From NCBI RefSeq assembly GCF_014109725.1, contig NZ_CP058554.1:496001-560000 (forward strand): DNA of 64,000 nt, given 5' to 3'. The notes beneath the pieces are model-generated. The model saw only the letters and a list, made by a program, of their open reading frames with translations, was not told the origin of the DNA and did no database searches. A program made the position numbers and the translations under genes. Positions 51,522 to 60,397 of this stretch are shown piece by piece. This DNA is from Comamonas piscis (GTDB lineage Bacteria > Pseudomonadota > Gammaproteobacteria > Burkholderiales > Burkholderiaceae_C). Numbering within the stretch: the first letter of the stretch is position 1; each line of letters opens with the position of its first letter.

Positions 51522-52694
51522 TTAGCGCACGCCTACGGCTGCGCCACGGAACAGTTTGCTGAACTCACGCGGCTGGCTGCGCCAGTACTGGCGTGGTGCA
51601 TCCACCTGCGCGCCCAGGCTTGCGGCCGCATGCCAGGGCCAGCGCGGGTCGTACAAGGCGGCGCGGCCAATGGCCACAGCATCGGCTTGGCCCGAGGCCA
51701 CAATGTGCTCGGCCTGCGCAGGCTCGGTCACCAAGCCGACGGCCATCGTGGTCAGGCCGGTGGCCTGTTTGATCGCCTCGGCAAAGCCGACCTGGTAGCC
51801 CGGCTGCACGGGGATCTGCTGGGCGGTCGACAGCCCGCCCGAGGACACATGGATGGCGCTGCAACCCAGCGCCTTCAGCCCCTGGGCCAGCGCGATCGAG
51901 CCATCGATATCCCAGCCGCCCGGCGCCCAATCCGATGCCGAGATACGCACCCACACCGGCTTGGCCGCAGGCACGGCAGCGCGCACGGCGGCAAACACCT
52001 CCAGCGGGTAGCGCAGGCGGTTCTCCAGGCTGCCGCCGTAGGCGTCGCTGCGGGTGTTGGATAGGGGAGAGAGGAACTCATGCAGCAAATAGCCATGGGC
52101 CATATGGATCTCGATGCCATCGATGCCCAGCGCATCGGCCGCCTTGGCCGCAGCCACAAACGCATCCTTCACCTCTGCCAGCTCGGCGGGGGTCATCTCG
52201 GCCGGCGGTACCTCACCCGCCCCATGGGCAATCGCCGAAGGCGCCTGCGCCACCCAGCCCCGGGGCGCATCGGGCGCAATCTGCGCAGCGCCTTCCCAAG
52301 GCAGATGGCTGGATGCCTTGCGGCCCGCATGGGCCAGCTGAATGGCGACCGGAATGTCCGAGAGCTTGCGCAGCGACCCCATCAGCCGTGCCAGCGCCTG
52401 TTGGTTGTCAGCGGAATAAATACCCAGATCCGCATCAGTAATGCGCCCCACCGCCGACACCGCCGTGGCCTCCAGCACCAGCATGCCCGCGCCCGATACC
52501 GCCAGGCTGCCGTAGTGCATCAAATGCCAGTCATTGGCATTGCCCTCTTGCGCCGAGTACTGGCACATCGGCGCGATGACGATGCGGTTGGGGAGGGTGA
52601 GCTGGGACAGAGTGAGGGGCTGGAACAGCTGCGAGGGGGTGGGGTTGCTGGCGGCGGAAGGCGTGGCTAGCGATGGGTCGGTGGTTCTTTGCAT
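51522..52694 (-). CDS. Old yellow enzyme family NADH:flavin oxidoreductase (YqjM-like)
   Basis: From the ATG at 52694 the protein has 390 residues. It shows LFQPLTLSQLTLPNRIVIAPMCQYSAQEGNAN, where the Cys-Gln-Tyr-Ser segment is that of YqjM-class enzymes. QLAHAGRKASSHLPWEG and the FMN-binding GIDGIEIHMAHGYLLHEFLSPLSNTRSDAYGG (two parts) follow, then GLVTEPAQAE and VAIGRAALYDPRWPW. It reduces activated C=C bonds with NAD(P)H. A start at 52769 is possible but adds 25 unrelated residues, and neither start has a good ribosome site. A broken LysR gene lies divergently upstream. Confidence 0.88.
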   Translation of the reverse strand: MQRTTDPSLATPSAASNPTPSQLFQPLTLSQLTLPNRIVIAPMCQYSAQEGNANDWHLMHYGSLAVSGAGMLVLEATAVSAVGRITDADLGIYSADNQQALARLMGSLRKLSDIPVAIQLAHAGRKASSHLPWEGAAQIAPDAPRGWVAQAPSAIAHGAGEVPPAEMTPAELAEVKDAFVAAAKAADALGIDGIEIHMAHGYLLHEFLSPLSNTRSDAYGGSLENRLRYPLEVFAAVRAAVPAAKPVWVRISASDWAPGGWDIDGSIALAQGLKALGCSAIHVSSGGLSTAQQIPVQPGYQVGFAEAIKQATGLTTMAVGLVTEPAQAEHIVASGQADAVAIGRAALYDPRWPWHAAASLGAQVDAPRQYWRSQPREFSKLFRGAAVGVR

Positions 52695-52854
52695 GGGTGG
52701 AGGTCCGATTGGTTGTGCGCTGTGGAGGGTGATGGTTCCGGCGGCAGGCGAGCCGCAGGGTGGCTTCATCGGCAGCTTGCTGGAACGGGGTACAGCGTAT
52801 TCCTATATTCCGACCTGGGTGCTGTGGGGGATAGCTAAGGGTTGACCCGTTGGG

Positions 52855-53234
52855 GACATGGGCGTCGGCAAGCCGCGCGACTCCAGCCTGGTCGCCTCCG
52901 CGCTGGGCAGTAAACGCCGCATGCTCTGCGCCCCCCGCTACTTGGCCAAACATCCCGCGCCGCGCGTCCTGAGCGACCTGGCCTAGCACCAGTGCAATAC
53001 CACCACCGAGCTACGACCCTGGACCTTCCAAACCGGCCAGCAGGAACGCACCCTGCGCGTAGCTGGCCGCCTCACCGTCAACAGCTTCAAAGGCATCCAC
53101 GACGCCTGCATGGCCGGCGCTGGCATTGCGCTGCTGTCGATCTGGTACATGGCGGAGTACCTGCAATCGGGCCGCTTGGTCGCCATAGCGCTGGAGGATG
53201 CGCAGCCCAAGGAGCTGGCGGTGTGGGCGGTGTA
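52855..53234 (+). pseudogene. LysR-family regulator remnant (effector-domain fragment)
   Basis: Reading from 52855 the frame gives GKPRDSSLVASALGSKRR and LCAPRYLAKHPAPRVLSDLA, then a TAG at 52984. It resumes in frame with PWTFQTGQQERTLRVAGRL and ACMAGAGIALLSIWYMAEYL, ending at ELAVWAVY near 53231. This is the second half of a LysR effector domain. The HTH half and C-terminal end are missing and there is an internal stop. It was probably the divergent regulator of the old yellow enzyme gene. Homology ends where that of the DUF2779 fragment begins. Confidence 0.8.
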
Positions 53235-53560
53235 CCTATTTTTCGCAACACATCAACGCGCACAAACAGATTTCCAAATGCGATCGCGGCTTCAAAGATG
53301 GTGACCTCGTTACGCTGCATGAGCTCAGCAGTCTTAGCCAGAGCAGCGTTGTGGTCGAGGTCGTCAACACGGACGCCACCTGGATGGACTAGACACGCCA
53401 ATTCGCCCACCTGGTAGCCGCCCTCGGCCAAAGCAGCCAGAAAGCTGTCCTCAAGTGATCGATCAAGATAGCCCTTTTTGCCCGTGTAGTAGAGCTTCCT
53501 GGGGCACTCTGCAGCCAGCTTGAAGCGAGACTTAGTGAGGTACCTGATAGATTGGTTCAT
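53235..53560 (-). pseudogene. Truncated DUF2779-family gene (N-terminal part)
   Basis: The start MNQSIRYLTKSRFKLAAECPRKLYY (in parts) and EDSFLAALAEGGYQVGELA followed by TIFEAAIAFGNLFVRVDVLRKIG is the N-terminal portion of DUF2779 proteins, which include a Cas4-like PD-(D/E)xK nuclease region. Family members have several hundred residues; about 110 remain. The frame then runs into the opposite strand of the LysR remnant. The nuclease catalytic part is lost, so the product should be inactive. It lies 81 bases past the stop of the MBL gene. Confidence 0.78.
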
Positions 53561-53641
53561 AACAGAATGAAAGTGTTCAAACAATGGAGTTGCTGGGTCC
53601 TGGCATCCCTAATCTTGGGCTTATAGGCCTTAACTTTCTAC

Positions 53642-55021
53642 TCAGAAATCGATTCGGACGTGTGTGTAAAGTTCATTGACCGGCATCTCTTGCGTGGAGT
53701 GAAAATGAGTGTCGTGTTTCAGCTCATCCACTAGCGTTTTCCTTGGAACTTCTGTTCGTTTCTCTTCGCAGCCGTGCTTGCCTGCCATCGTCGATAGAAC
53801 GGAGGTCATGCGTTCCTTTTTAGAGGAATTTCCGCGCTTGTTGAAGCCGTTCCAAAGTGACTTGGGCGTGGCATTTAGGCTCCCGTGATGCCCGACCTTA
53901 TAGAGGTCAACTTCTGCCAGCATCTCCGCAATCCCGGGTTGTTCAAGTGCATATGACCAGTTTTCGATCTGCGCATCACCGGGAAACAGCAACCGCTTTC
54001 CTCCAACTTCGAAAAGCAAGATGAGACTGGTGTTGTTCATCGCCTTGTCCAGCATGGTGACAATACCGAGGAGTTGACTTCCACGAGCATCTGAAATGTG
54101 CTTCGCCGCCCAGCGTGCCTCTCGTGGCAACTTTCCCTTTTTGGCGAAGACATAGCTCTCATCAAATGGCACACGCGAGTTGCCGTCGATTGAGTTTGCT
54201 GTCGACACTCTACGAGCATGGAAATGCCAAAACTCATCGTTGTCCGTCGCGCGCTGCTTTTTGATGGTCGCGCTTTGATCCACTGTGGGTGGTCCCAGCA
54301 CGTGGGTAATTACACCGGGTAGCAAATCCTCTAAAGGATCATTCATGCCGAAATATGCGTAGGAGCTTTGTCCTGCTTTACCCATGGCCGCCAGGTTCTC
54401 AACTGCCGACAGGTTCTTAGTGTTGTCTCGCCCCAAAAAATCAAGTCGTTCAGCCAAGCCGCTTGGTAGCCCTCTTGGCATGTCAGTGGCTAACTTGACG
54501 ACCTGCTCCGCCACAGTGTTCATGGCCTGAAGCGCGCTAAACGCCCGGGAGCTTCCAGAGGTGGCTTTCGTTTTTTTTGTGCGTGGTCCCGTCGCGTCAG
54601 TTGCCAATGTCAAATCTTCAGTCCAAGGCTGCAGCACAAGGCGCGGCTGAAGTGCGCGAATGATGTCTCCAGAGCCATTACCGTTGGATTTCGTGGCGAA
54701 CCCGCTAATGTGGTCGGCATGCCTGTGTGTGGCAACCACAGCATCCAGTTGCGCTCCCCGACATTTCTCCCTGATGTCTTCTGCAACTCTCTGCATTAGC
54801 TTTCCACTTTCCGCCTCTGGCGCTCCAGTGGTACCGAAATCAATGAGCACATGCCGCTTATCTGAGTCGCCATCCCCATACACAAACTGCAACAGAAAGC
54901 AGTCGCCAAACCCTACTTGGTAGGCGAACAAATTGAGATGAGTCGGGCTCATGGCAGACTTCGTCACAACATGAGGCTTTGCGCTCGCGCCTACCTTCGC
55001 ACGCGCCTTGTTCGTACTCAT
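53642..55021 (-). CDS. Metallo-beta-lactamase-fold hydrolase (ComEC-like)
   Basis: The 459-residue protein has the MBL site THRHADHISG (HxHxDH, His99/His101/Asp103/His104), a strand VLIDFGTTGAPE before it, and later LLFPGDAQIE and LYKVGHHGSLNATP, the remaining metal and active-site strands. The YQVGFGDCFLLQF start and the GHHGS end are typical of ComEC/Rec2-type MBL domains found alone. No signal peptide or membrane span is present. A large insert (about residues 110-250) is lysine-rich and specific to this protein. Its ATG overlaps the metalloprotease stop by four bases. Confidence 0.82.
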   Translation of the reverse strand: MSTNKARAKVGASAKPHVVTKSAMSPTHLNLFAYQVGFGDCFLLQFVYGDGDSDKRHVLIDFGTTGAPEAESGKLMQRVAEDIREKCRGAQLDAVVATHRHADHISGFATKSNGNGSGDIIRALQPRLVLQPWTEDLTLATDATGPRTKKTKATSGSSRAFSALQAMNTVAEQVVKLATDMPRGLPSGLAERLDFLGRDNTKNLSAVENLAAMGKAGQSSYAYFGMNDPLEDLLPGVITHVLGPPTVDQSATIKKQRATDNDEFWHFHARRVSTANSIDGNSRVPFDESYVFAKKGKLPREARWAAKHISDARGSQLLGIVTMLDKAMNNTSLILLFEVGGKRLLFPGDAQIENWSYALEQPGIAEMLAEVDLYKVGHHGSLNATPKSLWNGFNKRGNSSKKERMTSVLSTMAGKHGCEEKRTEVPRKTLVDELKHDTHFHSTQEMPVNELYTHVRIDF

Positions 55022-56886
55022 GTCGAGCCTCCCAAATGGCCTTTAGTCGGGAGAGATACAGCTTGAGCGCGTTTGGCTCGCGGACTGGACGAACTTCTCG
55101 GTCGTTTGCCTATGTCGTCGCACGAGGCGCAGTGCGCTCGCATACGATGTAGATTGGCAAAAGCGCTGCCGATCTCGGGATCCTCCGTGGGTTTACCGAC
55201 CAGGTACTCAAGCCGCTTGCGCTGCCATTGACCATCGTTCATTTGCCGGGCGATGTGATACTTCAGCTGACCATATTGGTCAAACACAAGGGTGCCTGCG
55301 CCATAGACGGTCAGTGCCGTATTGGACTTCACACCTGGTGGTCGCGGATCCACGTTGCAAACCCCCTTGAGTTCCGCCCCGAATATGTTGGCGCGGCTGA
55401 CATATTCGCAGATGGTCTCACGCAACAGGAAGCCTTCAGGACCGATGCGCAGGGTGGGGCGTACGGAGACTACTTGGGTGTAGGACCGCTCGTCGACGCC
55501 CAGTACGCCTCGGTTTTCCCAGATAAATCGGAATACTTCTTCTGGGTCGCGGAGCATGGATTCAAAGTTCGTCCTTCGGTACTGGATAGAGGCGTGTTGC
55601 GAGAAGCCAAGCCAACAGCCACTCGCGTCCGTTCTACTTGTAGGCGGCTCTATTCCGAAGGATCCAAATACTTCTAAGACAGTATCTCGATAGTGGTACC
55701 GCCTGTCATCCGGGGCAATTTCAGCATCCGCTGTGAGCAATGCAGCAAGGTAGTCCCCGAATTCCAAGTCCAAAGGCGGGCAATAGTCGAGGGCTCGAAT
55801 CGACATGGTGAGAAGGTGGTCTGCCACCTTGGCCCCCTCGGCCGCAACCTCCACGAGGTTGTAGTAACCATCATCAAAGGTCCCAAGCTCCTGAATGCGG
55901 CGTAGCCAGATCTGAAGGAGCGTACGCATTAGGGCGGCGGCGAGGATTTCCCCTCGGGTATGCGGCTCTCGGAAATCTGGAGAGTCGAGCAAGTCGCGTG
56001 CCGGCTTGATTCGTACCGATCGACGCAAAGCATTCGCTCGCATCCCCCCCAGCGCTCGCCCAAACTCCTCCGCAAGTCCCATGAGGGCACCGTCGGTCAA
56101 TGCGCTGGCAGTGAGAGCCCTTCGATGAATCAGAGATTTGCCCTTGCTCTTGATGGCGACGCGGTTGTTTCCTTTGTTGAACTGAGTCAAGGTCAATTCA
56201 ACGATTTCCTTTAGCGAGAAGATCGACAACAACGCGACAACATCCGAGAAGCCCTCATGGAATGCAGCCTGATCCGGTCCGGAGAAATTCATGAAACCAG
56301 CTCGGAGTCCGTCCAACAAGGCGTGCGTAGTCTCGTGCACGACGATGTCGTGCGAAAGACTTGTAAAGACAAAAGGCCTCGAAGGTTCATGATCGGCTAT
56401 GAAGTAGCCGAACATCAACGCGCGGTCTTCACGAGAGTAGAACGCGTTGGCATCTACAAAGGCGTGCGGGGCAACATGGAGCTGGTGACCGTCGAAACCC
56501 CAATGCACCCGCCGTCCCAGCGCGAATTCAAAACGCGCCAGAGTTCGCATCACCAACGCATAGACGTTTTGCCCGTGAAACGCCGGATTGCCGAGCAATT
56601 GGTCTTCCGCCTTTTTGCGGAGCTTGCTCCCCGGAGGCGGAAGCTGAGCCGCAAAAATATCCACAAGCCTGCCTTCCGTATCTTCTTCGTATGCGTGGGC
56701 CTTGTACAGCAAACCGGCTTCAGCATCGAAGTCAACAACCTTGACTCGGTATCCCGTGGGCCCGATTGCAAGTTGTTCTGCAGGAACATCTACAGTCGCA
56801 AATACTCGTTCTCCTGAGGGGCCCCTCACTCCAGGATCTTGGGCCAAAATTAAGAACGACTGCTTGCCTGGCTTGATCATCGTCAC
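55018..56886 (-). CDS. Putative zinc metalloprotease (gluzincin-type HExxH...E), unknown family
   Basis: The 622-residue protein has HDIVVHETTHALLDGL (H184-E-T-T-H188) and FHEGFSDVVALL 22 residues further on (third ligand Glu211). This is the gluzincin arrangement of thermolysin-like peptidases. Apart from this core I do not recognise the long N-terminal (1-150) and C-terminal (300-622) regions. There is no signal peptide, so it acts inside the cell. The GTG at 56886 has GAGGAG seven bases upstream. Its last codon overlaps the MBL start, and the patatin gene is 61 bases upstream. A Cys-x2-Cys near the C-terminus (HCASCDD) may bind zinc. Confidence 0.72.
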   Translation of the reverse strand: MTMIKPGKQSFLILAQDPGVRGPSGERVFATVDVPAEQLAIGPTGYRVKVVDFDAEAGLLYKAHAYEEDTEGRLVDIFAAQLPPPGSKLRKKAEDQLLGNPAFHGQNVYALVMRTLARFEFALGRRVHWGFDGHQLHVAPHAFVDANAFYSREDRALMFGYFIADHEPSRPFVFTSLSHDIVVHETTHALLDGLRAGFMNFSGPDQAAFHEGFSDVVALLSIFSLKEIVELTLTQFNKGNNRVAIKSKGKSLIHRRALTASALTDGALMGLAEEFGRALGGMRANALRRSVRIKPARDLLDSPDFREPHTRGEILAAALMRTLLQIWLRRIQELGTFDDGYYNLVEVAAEGAKVADHLLTMSIRALDYCPPLDLEFGDYLAALLTADAEIAPDDRRYHYRDTVLEVFGSFGIEPPTSRTDASGCWLGFSQHASIQYRRTNFESMLRDPEEVFRFIWENRGVLGVDERSYTQVVSVRPTLRIGPEGFLLRETICEYVSRANIFGAELKGVCNVDPRPPGVKSNTALTVYGAGTLVFDQYGQLKYHIARQMNDGQWQRKRLEYLVGKPTEDPEIGSAFANLHRMRAHCASCDDIGKRPRSSSSPRAKRAQAVSLPTKGHLGGST

Positions 56887-56947
56887 GGCTGGGCTCCTCT
56901 AGACTGCGCGACTTCATTAGGTCGCAATTCGACCTGGAAATATCGGA

Positions 56948-57979
56948 TCAAACCGCTTCTAGCAGTTCGGGAGCGTATGAACGAAGGCGGGCTTCAACGA
57001 GCGCCCCTCCATGGCGTTGGAGAACAATCATTTCGTCCTTGTTCAACCGCTTCAGGTTTGTGCTGATCGAGGACGCAAAGGTGGCATCCCCCGGCTTGGC
57101 CTGCCCCTCGACGCTGTCGATAGAGAACCACAGTGGCTTTGGCCCCTTACCAGCCAAGTGCCGATGTTGCATGCGATCGAACTGAAGCCCTCTAACTTGC
57201 TCCATCAGAATGTCCAGAGCAGCTTTTAGGACCATGGAGCCAGCCTCTGTAGGCGCTGAGGTATTTGTGAACGGTTTTCCGCCGTCACTGGTGATCAGAT
57301 AGTCGAGCTTGTTTCGTTCTACTCGCAGACCAGGATTGATACCTAGGTTGTCGTAGACACCCCCATCCGTGAGCGTTACGTAGCCCACTTGCTCTGCCGG
57401 AGGGTAGACGTCCGGATCCAACCGCAGAGGTCCGAAAACAGGAGGAAATGCGGACGATGCTGCAACGGCATTGCTGATTTTGAAGGTTCCTGCATCGACA
57501 ACGCCAAGCTCATGCTCGCCCATTTCCGCTTTCGAAGCGCTCCCTCCACCTGCCACGAAGAAAAACATGTTACCCGTAGCAATGTTTGTGGCGTTTAAGT
57601 AGATCCTAGGTCCGTGTTGCAGGGTGGACAGCAACTCCTCACCGAAGAGATCTCTGTCGTAACTCTCAGCGAGCTTATCCAAGCGGGACTCAAACGGATC
57701 CAGGAAGCCCCCGATTACGGAGCCCACCGCAATTGACTTGGTTCTGAGGTACTCGTCAAGCTTGTCGAGTGCTGTATCAATACCACTGGACCAGTTGGCA
57801 GCAAGTGCTGCTCCCGCGATACTCCCGCCACTGACACAAGTCAGGAGGTCAATGCCTTGGAGAAGTTGCAGTGCATGAAGCTTACGCAACATGCCTAAAT
57901 GAAATGCAGCAGCTCTAAATCCCCCGCCAGACAAAGCAATGCCAATGCGGCAATCTTTGCCGCCGATTTTCACTGTCAT
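56948..57979 (-). CDS. Patatin-like phospholipase
   Basis: The 343-residue protein has the oxyanion loop LSGGGFRAAAFHLG (residues 17-22 GGG-x-R), the nucleophile elbow LTCVSGGSIAG (Ser50) and the catalytic Asp in LTDGGVYDN (Asp205), the complete patatin Ser-Asp dyad. These enzymes deacylate membrane phospholipids. The elbow has Cys instead of the first Gly of G-x-S-x-G, as in some bacterial members. The ATG at 57979 has GGAGGGG close upstream and is preferred to a GTG at 58012. It is the first gene of the trio. Patatins serve as membrane-attacking effectors in some anti-phage systems such as CBASS. Confidence 0.85.
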   Translation of the reverse strand: MTVKIGGKDCRIGIALSGGGFRAAAFHLGMLRKLHALQLLQGIDLLTCVSGGSIAGAALAANWSSGIDTALDKLDEYLRTKSIAVGSVIGGFLDPFESRLDKLAESYDRDLFGEELLSTLQHGPRIYLNATNIATGNMFFFVAGGGSASKAEMGEHELGVVDAGTFKISNAVAASSAFPPVFGPLRLDPDVYPPAEQVGYVTLTDGGVYDNLGINPGLRVERNKLDYLITSDGGKPFTNTSAPTEAGSMVLKAALDILMEQVRGLQFDRMQHRHLAGKGPKPLWFSIDSVEGQAKPGDATFASSISTNLKRLNKDEMIVLQRHGGALVEARLRSYAPELLEAV

Positions 57980-58214
57980 AACCCCTCCGATTCGACTTCC
58001 TGAATATGTCACGAAACTTTACAGCAGGGAGGGAGGTGCATGCAAGAAAATTATTACCTGAACACCATAGTCTTCGCCTTAGGGGGCAAAAGATGCGTAG
58101 TGCAAGTGATGTTTGTTATTACGGAATCCGCGCCTTGGGAACATTTCAGCGATTGTTGCTGGTCGTGGCGGTATCGCGAACGATCAGTCATCCCACATAG
58201 TAGTCGTCCTACCG

Positions 58215-58370
58215 TCAGGACAAGCAGCTGCCCAACCAGCCTTGCCAGGTCGAGACGTAGGCGAAATCGCTGACCAACAACTTGTTCGGTCGCTCGGCTC
58301 GGAACTGCCGATTGACCCGGTCCAACGGACATGGCGCCTTACTATCGCTAACGGTGGTACGAATTGCCGC
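58215..58370 (-). mobile_element. IS3-family transposase (orfB) remnant
   Basis: On the minus strand one frame reads RTTVSDSKAPCPLDRVNRQF and then RAERPNKLLVSDFAYVSTW and QGW (58361 down to 58236), a close match to the start of the DDE region of IS407-like IS3 transposases. After QGW the frame stops within six codons. No intact IS ends are seen. It sits between the patatin gene and the isochorismatase gene and marks the right edge of the accessory patch. The rest of 57980-58564 shows nothing I can name. Confidence 0.78.
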
Positions 58371-58564
58371 GGTCTATCTAGACACTTTTGAACCAACGTC
58401 CGGAAACGGATACAACGGACCCTGGCAAGGCAAAGCCGAATGTCTCAGATCAGCCTTATGCGGACCTAGATATAAAGCGCCAAAACATGGCTGAGCCAAC
58501 GGCCTAATGAACGCTCATATCCAACCCTGAAATCCTGCGTGTCCTCCTGCAACAGCACCCGCCA

Positions 58565-59104
58565 ATGCCAGCCCTCCTCCTAATAGACATCCAACAATCC
58601 CTCTGCACCGGCCCCAACGCCGCCTGGGATTGCCCCGCCCTGATCGCCCGCATCAACCAGGTCACCGCTGCCGCGCGCCAGGCCAACACCCCCATCATCT
58701 GGGTACGCCACGCCGAGCCTGGCCTGGAAGCGGGCACGCCCGGATGGCAACTGGCCGATGGCCTGCAGGTGGATAGCGCCGACCTGACCCTGGACAAGAC
58801 CACCGGCGATGCCTTCTGGAAGACCGACCTGCTGCCAATGCTGCAAAACCTGGGCGTGCAGGAGCTGGTGATTGGCGGCATGCACACGGAGTACTGCGTG
58901 GATGTGACCACGCGCGCGGCGCTGCGCCATGGCTACCCGGTGGTGCTGCTGGAGGATGCGCACACCACTTGCGGCAATGCCGCCGTCACGCCGCAGCAGG
59001 TGATTGCGCACCACAACATCACCCTCAGCAGCACCAGCAGCTTTGGGCCGCGTGCGCGGCTGCAGACGGCGCAGCAGTGGGCGGATTCGGTCAGCCAAGC
59101 TTGA
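58565..59104 (+). CDS. Isochorismatase-family cysteine hydrolase
   Basis: The 179-residue protein has the family triad: Asp8 in LLLIDIQQ, Lys in LTLDKTTGDAFWKTDL, and Cys in GGMHTEYCVDVTTRAAL. Such enzymes hydrolyse small amides such as nicotinamide, N-carbamoylsarcosine or ureido compounds; the substrate is not evident. GC content and codon use match the chromosome again, so it belongs to the backbone right of the accessory patch. No partner gene is adjacent. Confidence 0.85.
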   Translation: MPALLLIDIQQSLCTGPNAAWDCPALIARINQVTAAARQANTPIIWVRHAEPGLEAGTPGWQLADGLQVDSADLTLDKTTGDAFWKTDLLPMLQNLGVQELVIGGMHTEYCVDVTTRAALRHGYPVVLLEDAHTTCGNAAVTPQQVIAHHNITLSSTSSFGPRARLQTAQQWADSVSQA

Positions 59105-59354
59105 GAAAACCCGGCTTGGCTGGGGTTAGCCCAAGGCGCTAGGGAGGCGTTCTAGCTCCCAAAGTGGAAGCAGCCCAGCCCCGTGCAGGCTGGCGCTGCA
59201 CCGATGTAGTTCAGGCTTGTCCTCTGTCAAGCGCGCAGATCACATATGCATCTGCGCATTCCTCAGTTGGAGTAGCTGCTTGCAACATGCACAGTGCAAG
59301 CAGGCCCTGCCGTGATGGCAGCCTTTTCTCCCATGTACTGAAGGACGACACAGC

Positions 59355-60311
59355 ATGACTATCCGCACAGCAGCGCCTTGGCGCGTTTTGATTGCCGGCA
59401 CCATCGCGGCAACCGTTTGGGGCGCAAGCCCTGCCTTTGCCAACACGCCGCAAGCAGTGCCTGCAGGCGCGCTGGTCAGCACCGAATGGCTGGCCGCCAA
59501 CCTGCAGCGGCCGGATTTGCGGGTGATCGAGGTGAGCGTGAACCCGGGGCTGTATGAGCGGGCACATATCCCGGGGGCGGTCAATTTCTCCTGGCACAAC
59601 GACCTCAATGACAAGGTGCGCCGCGACATTGTCAGCAAAGAGGCGTTTGAGCAACTGCTGTCCAAGGGAGGGGTGAGCGACAAAACCACCGTGGTGCTCT
59701 ACGGCGACACCAACAACTGGTTTGCGGCCTGGGGCGCCTGGGTGTTTGATGTGTATGGCGTCAAGAACGTGAAGCTGCTTGATGGTGGGCGCAAGAAGTG
59801 GGAGGCCGAAAACCGCACGCTGAACAACCGCTCGCCGGACTACGCTGCCACCACCTACCGCGTGGGCCAGGTCAATACCGATTTGCGGGCCCGCCTGGGC
59901 GATGCGCTGGCGGCGGTAGAGGGTAAGGGCGCCACGCAGCTGGTGGATATCCGCTCGGCCGATGAGTACCAGGGCAAGGTGTTTGCACCTGCCGGCGTGC
60001 CCGAGCTGGCCGTGCGTGCCGGCCATATCCCGGGTGCGGTGAATGTGCCCTGGGGCAAGGCGGTCAATGAAGACGGCACCTTCAAATCGCGGGCCGATCT
60101 GCAAAAGCTCTATGCCGATGTCGGCATTGATGGCAGCAAGCCCATCATCACCTACTGCCGCATTGGCGAGCGCAGCAGCCACACTTGGTTTGCGCTCAGC
60201 AAGATCCTGGGCTACCAGGTGAAGAACTATGACGGCTCCTGGACGGAATACGGCAACAGCGTGGGTGTGCCGATCAACAACCCGGCCGGCACGATCTGGG
60301 CTGCCAAGTAA
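59355..60311 (+). CDS. Periplasmic sulfurtransferase with two rhodanese domains
   Basis: The 318-residue protein has a signal peptide ending ASPAFA. An N-terminal rhodanese domain without active Cys (LLDGGRKKWE) follows, then a C-terminal domain with ITYCRIGERSSHTWF, where Cys268 carries the sulfur. Such enzymes move sulfane sulfur from thiosulfate or similar donors to an acceptor. A terminator at 60366 separates it from the YeeE/YedE gene, which still reads in the same direction. Export to the periplasm plus a thiosulfate-type transporter next door suggests sulfur scavenging or detoxification. Confidence 0.87.
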   Translation: MTIRTAAPWRVLIAGTIAATVWGASPAFANTPQAVPAGALVSTEWLAANLQRPDLRVIEVSVNPGLYERAHIPGAVNFSWHNDLNDKVRRDIVSKEAFEQLLSKGGVSDKTTVVLYGDTNNWFAAWGAWVFDVYGVKNVKLLDGGRKKWEAENRTLNNRSPDYAATTYRVGQVNTDLRARLGDALAAVEGKGATQLVDIRSADEYQGKVFAPAGVPELAVRAGHIPGAVNVPWGKAVNEDGTFKSRADLQKLYADVGIDGSKPIITYCRIGERSSHTWFALSKILGYQVKNYDGSWTEYGNSVGVPINNPAGTIWAAK

Positions 60312-60365
60312 GCCCAATCCTGAATGTATTGAATGTCTCCGCATGGGCCTTGGTCCTGTGTTCAC

Positions 60366-60391
60366 TGCCCGCCTAGCGCGGGCATTTTTTT
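60366..60391 (+). terminator. Intrinsic terminator of the rhodanese gene
   Basis: TGCCCGC (60366-60372) pairs with GCGGGCA (60378-60384) and is followed by seven T residues, 54 bases after the stop. It overlaps the leader of the next gene, so partial read-through is possible. Confidence 0.85.
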
Positions 60392-60397
60392 GGATGG

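Noticed and set aside
53087..53234. C-terminal 50 residues of the minus-strand frame that begins with DUF2779 sequence
   Set aside because: They are the antisense of the LysR remnant, not part of either protein family.
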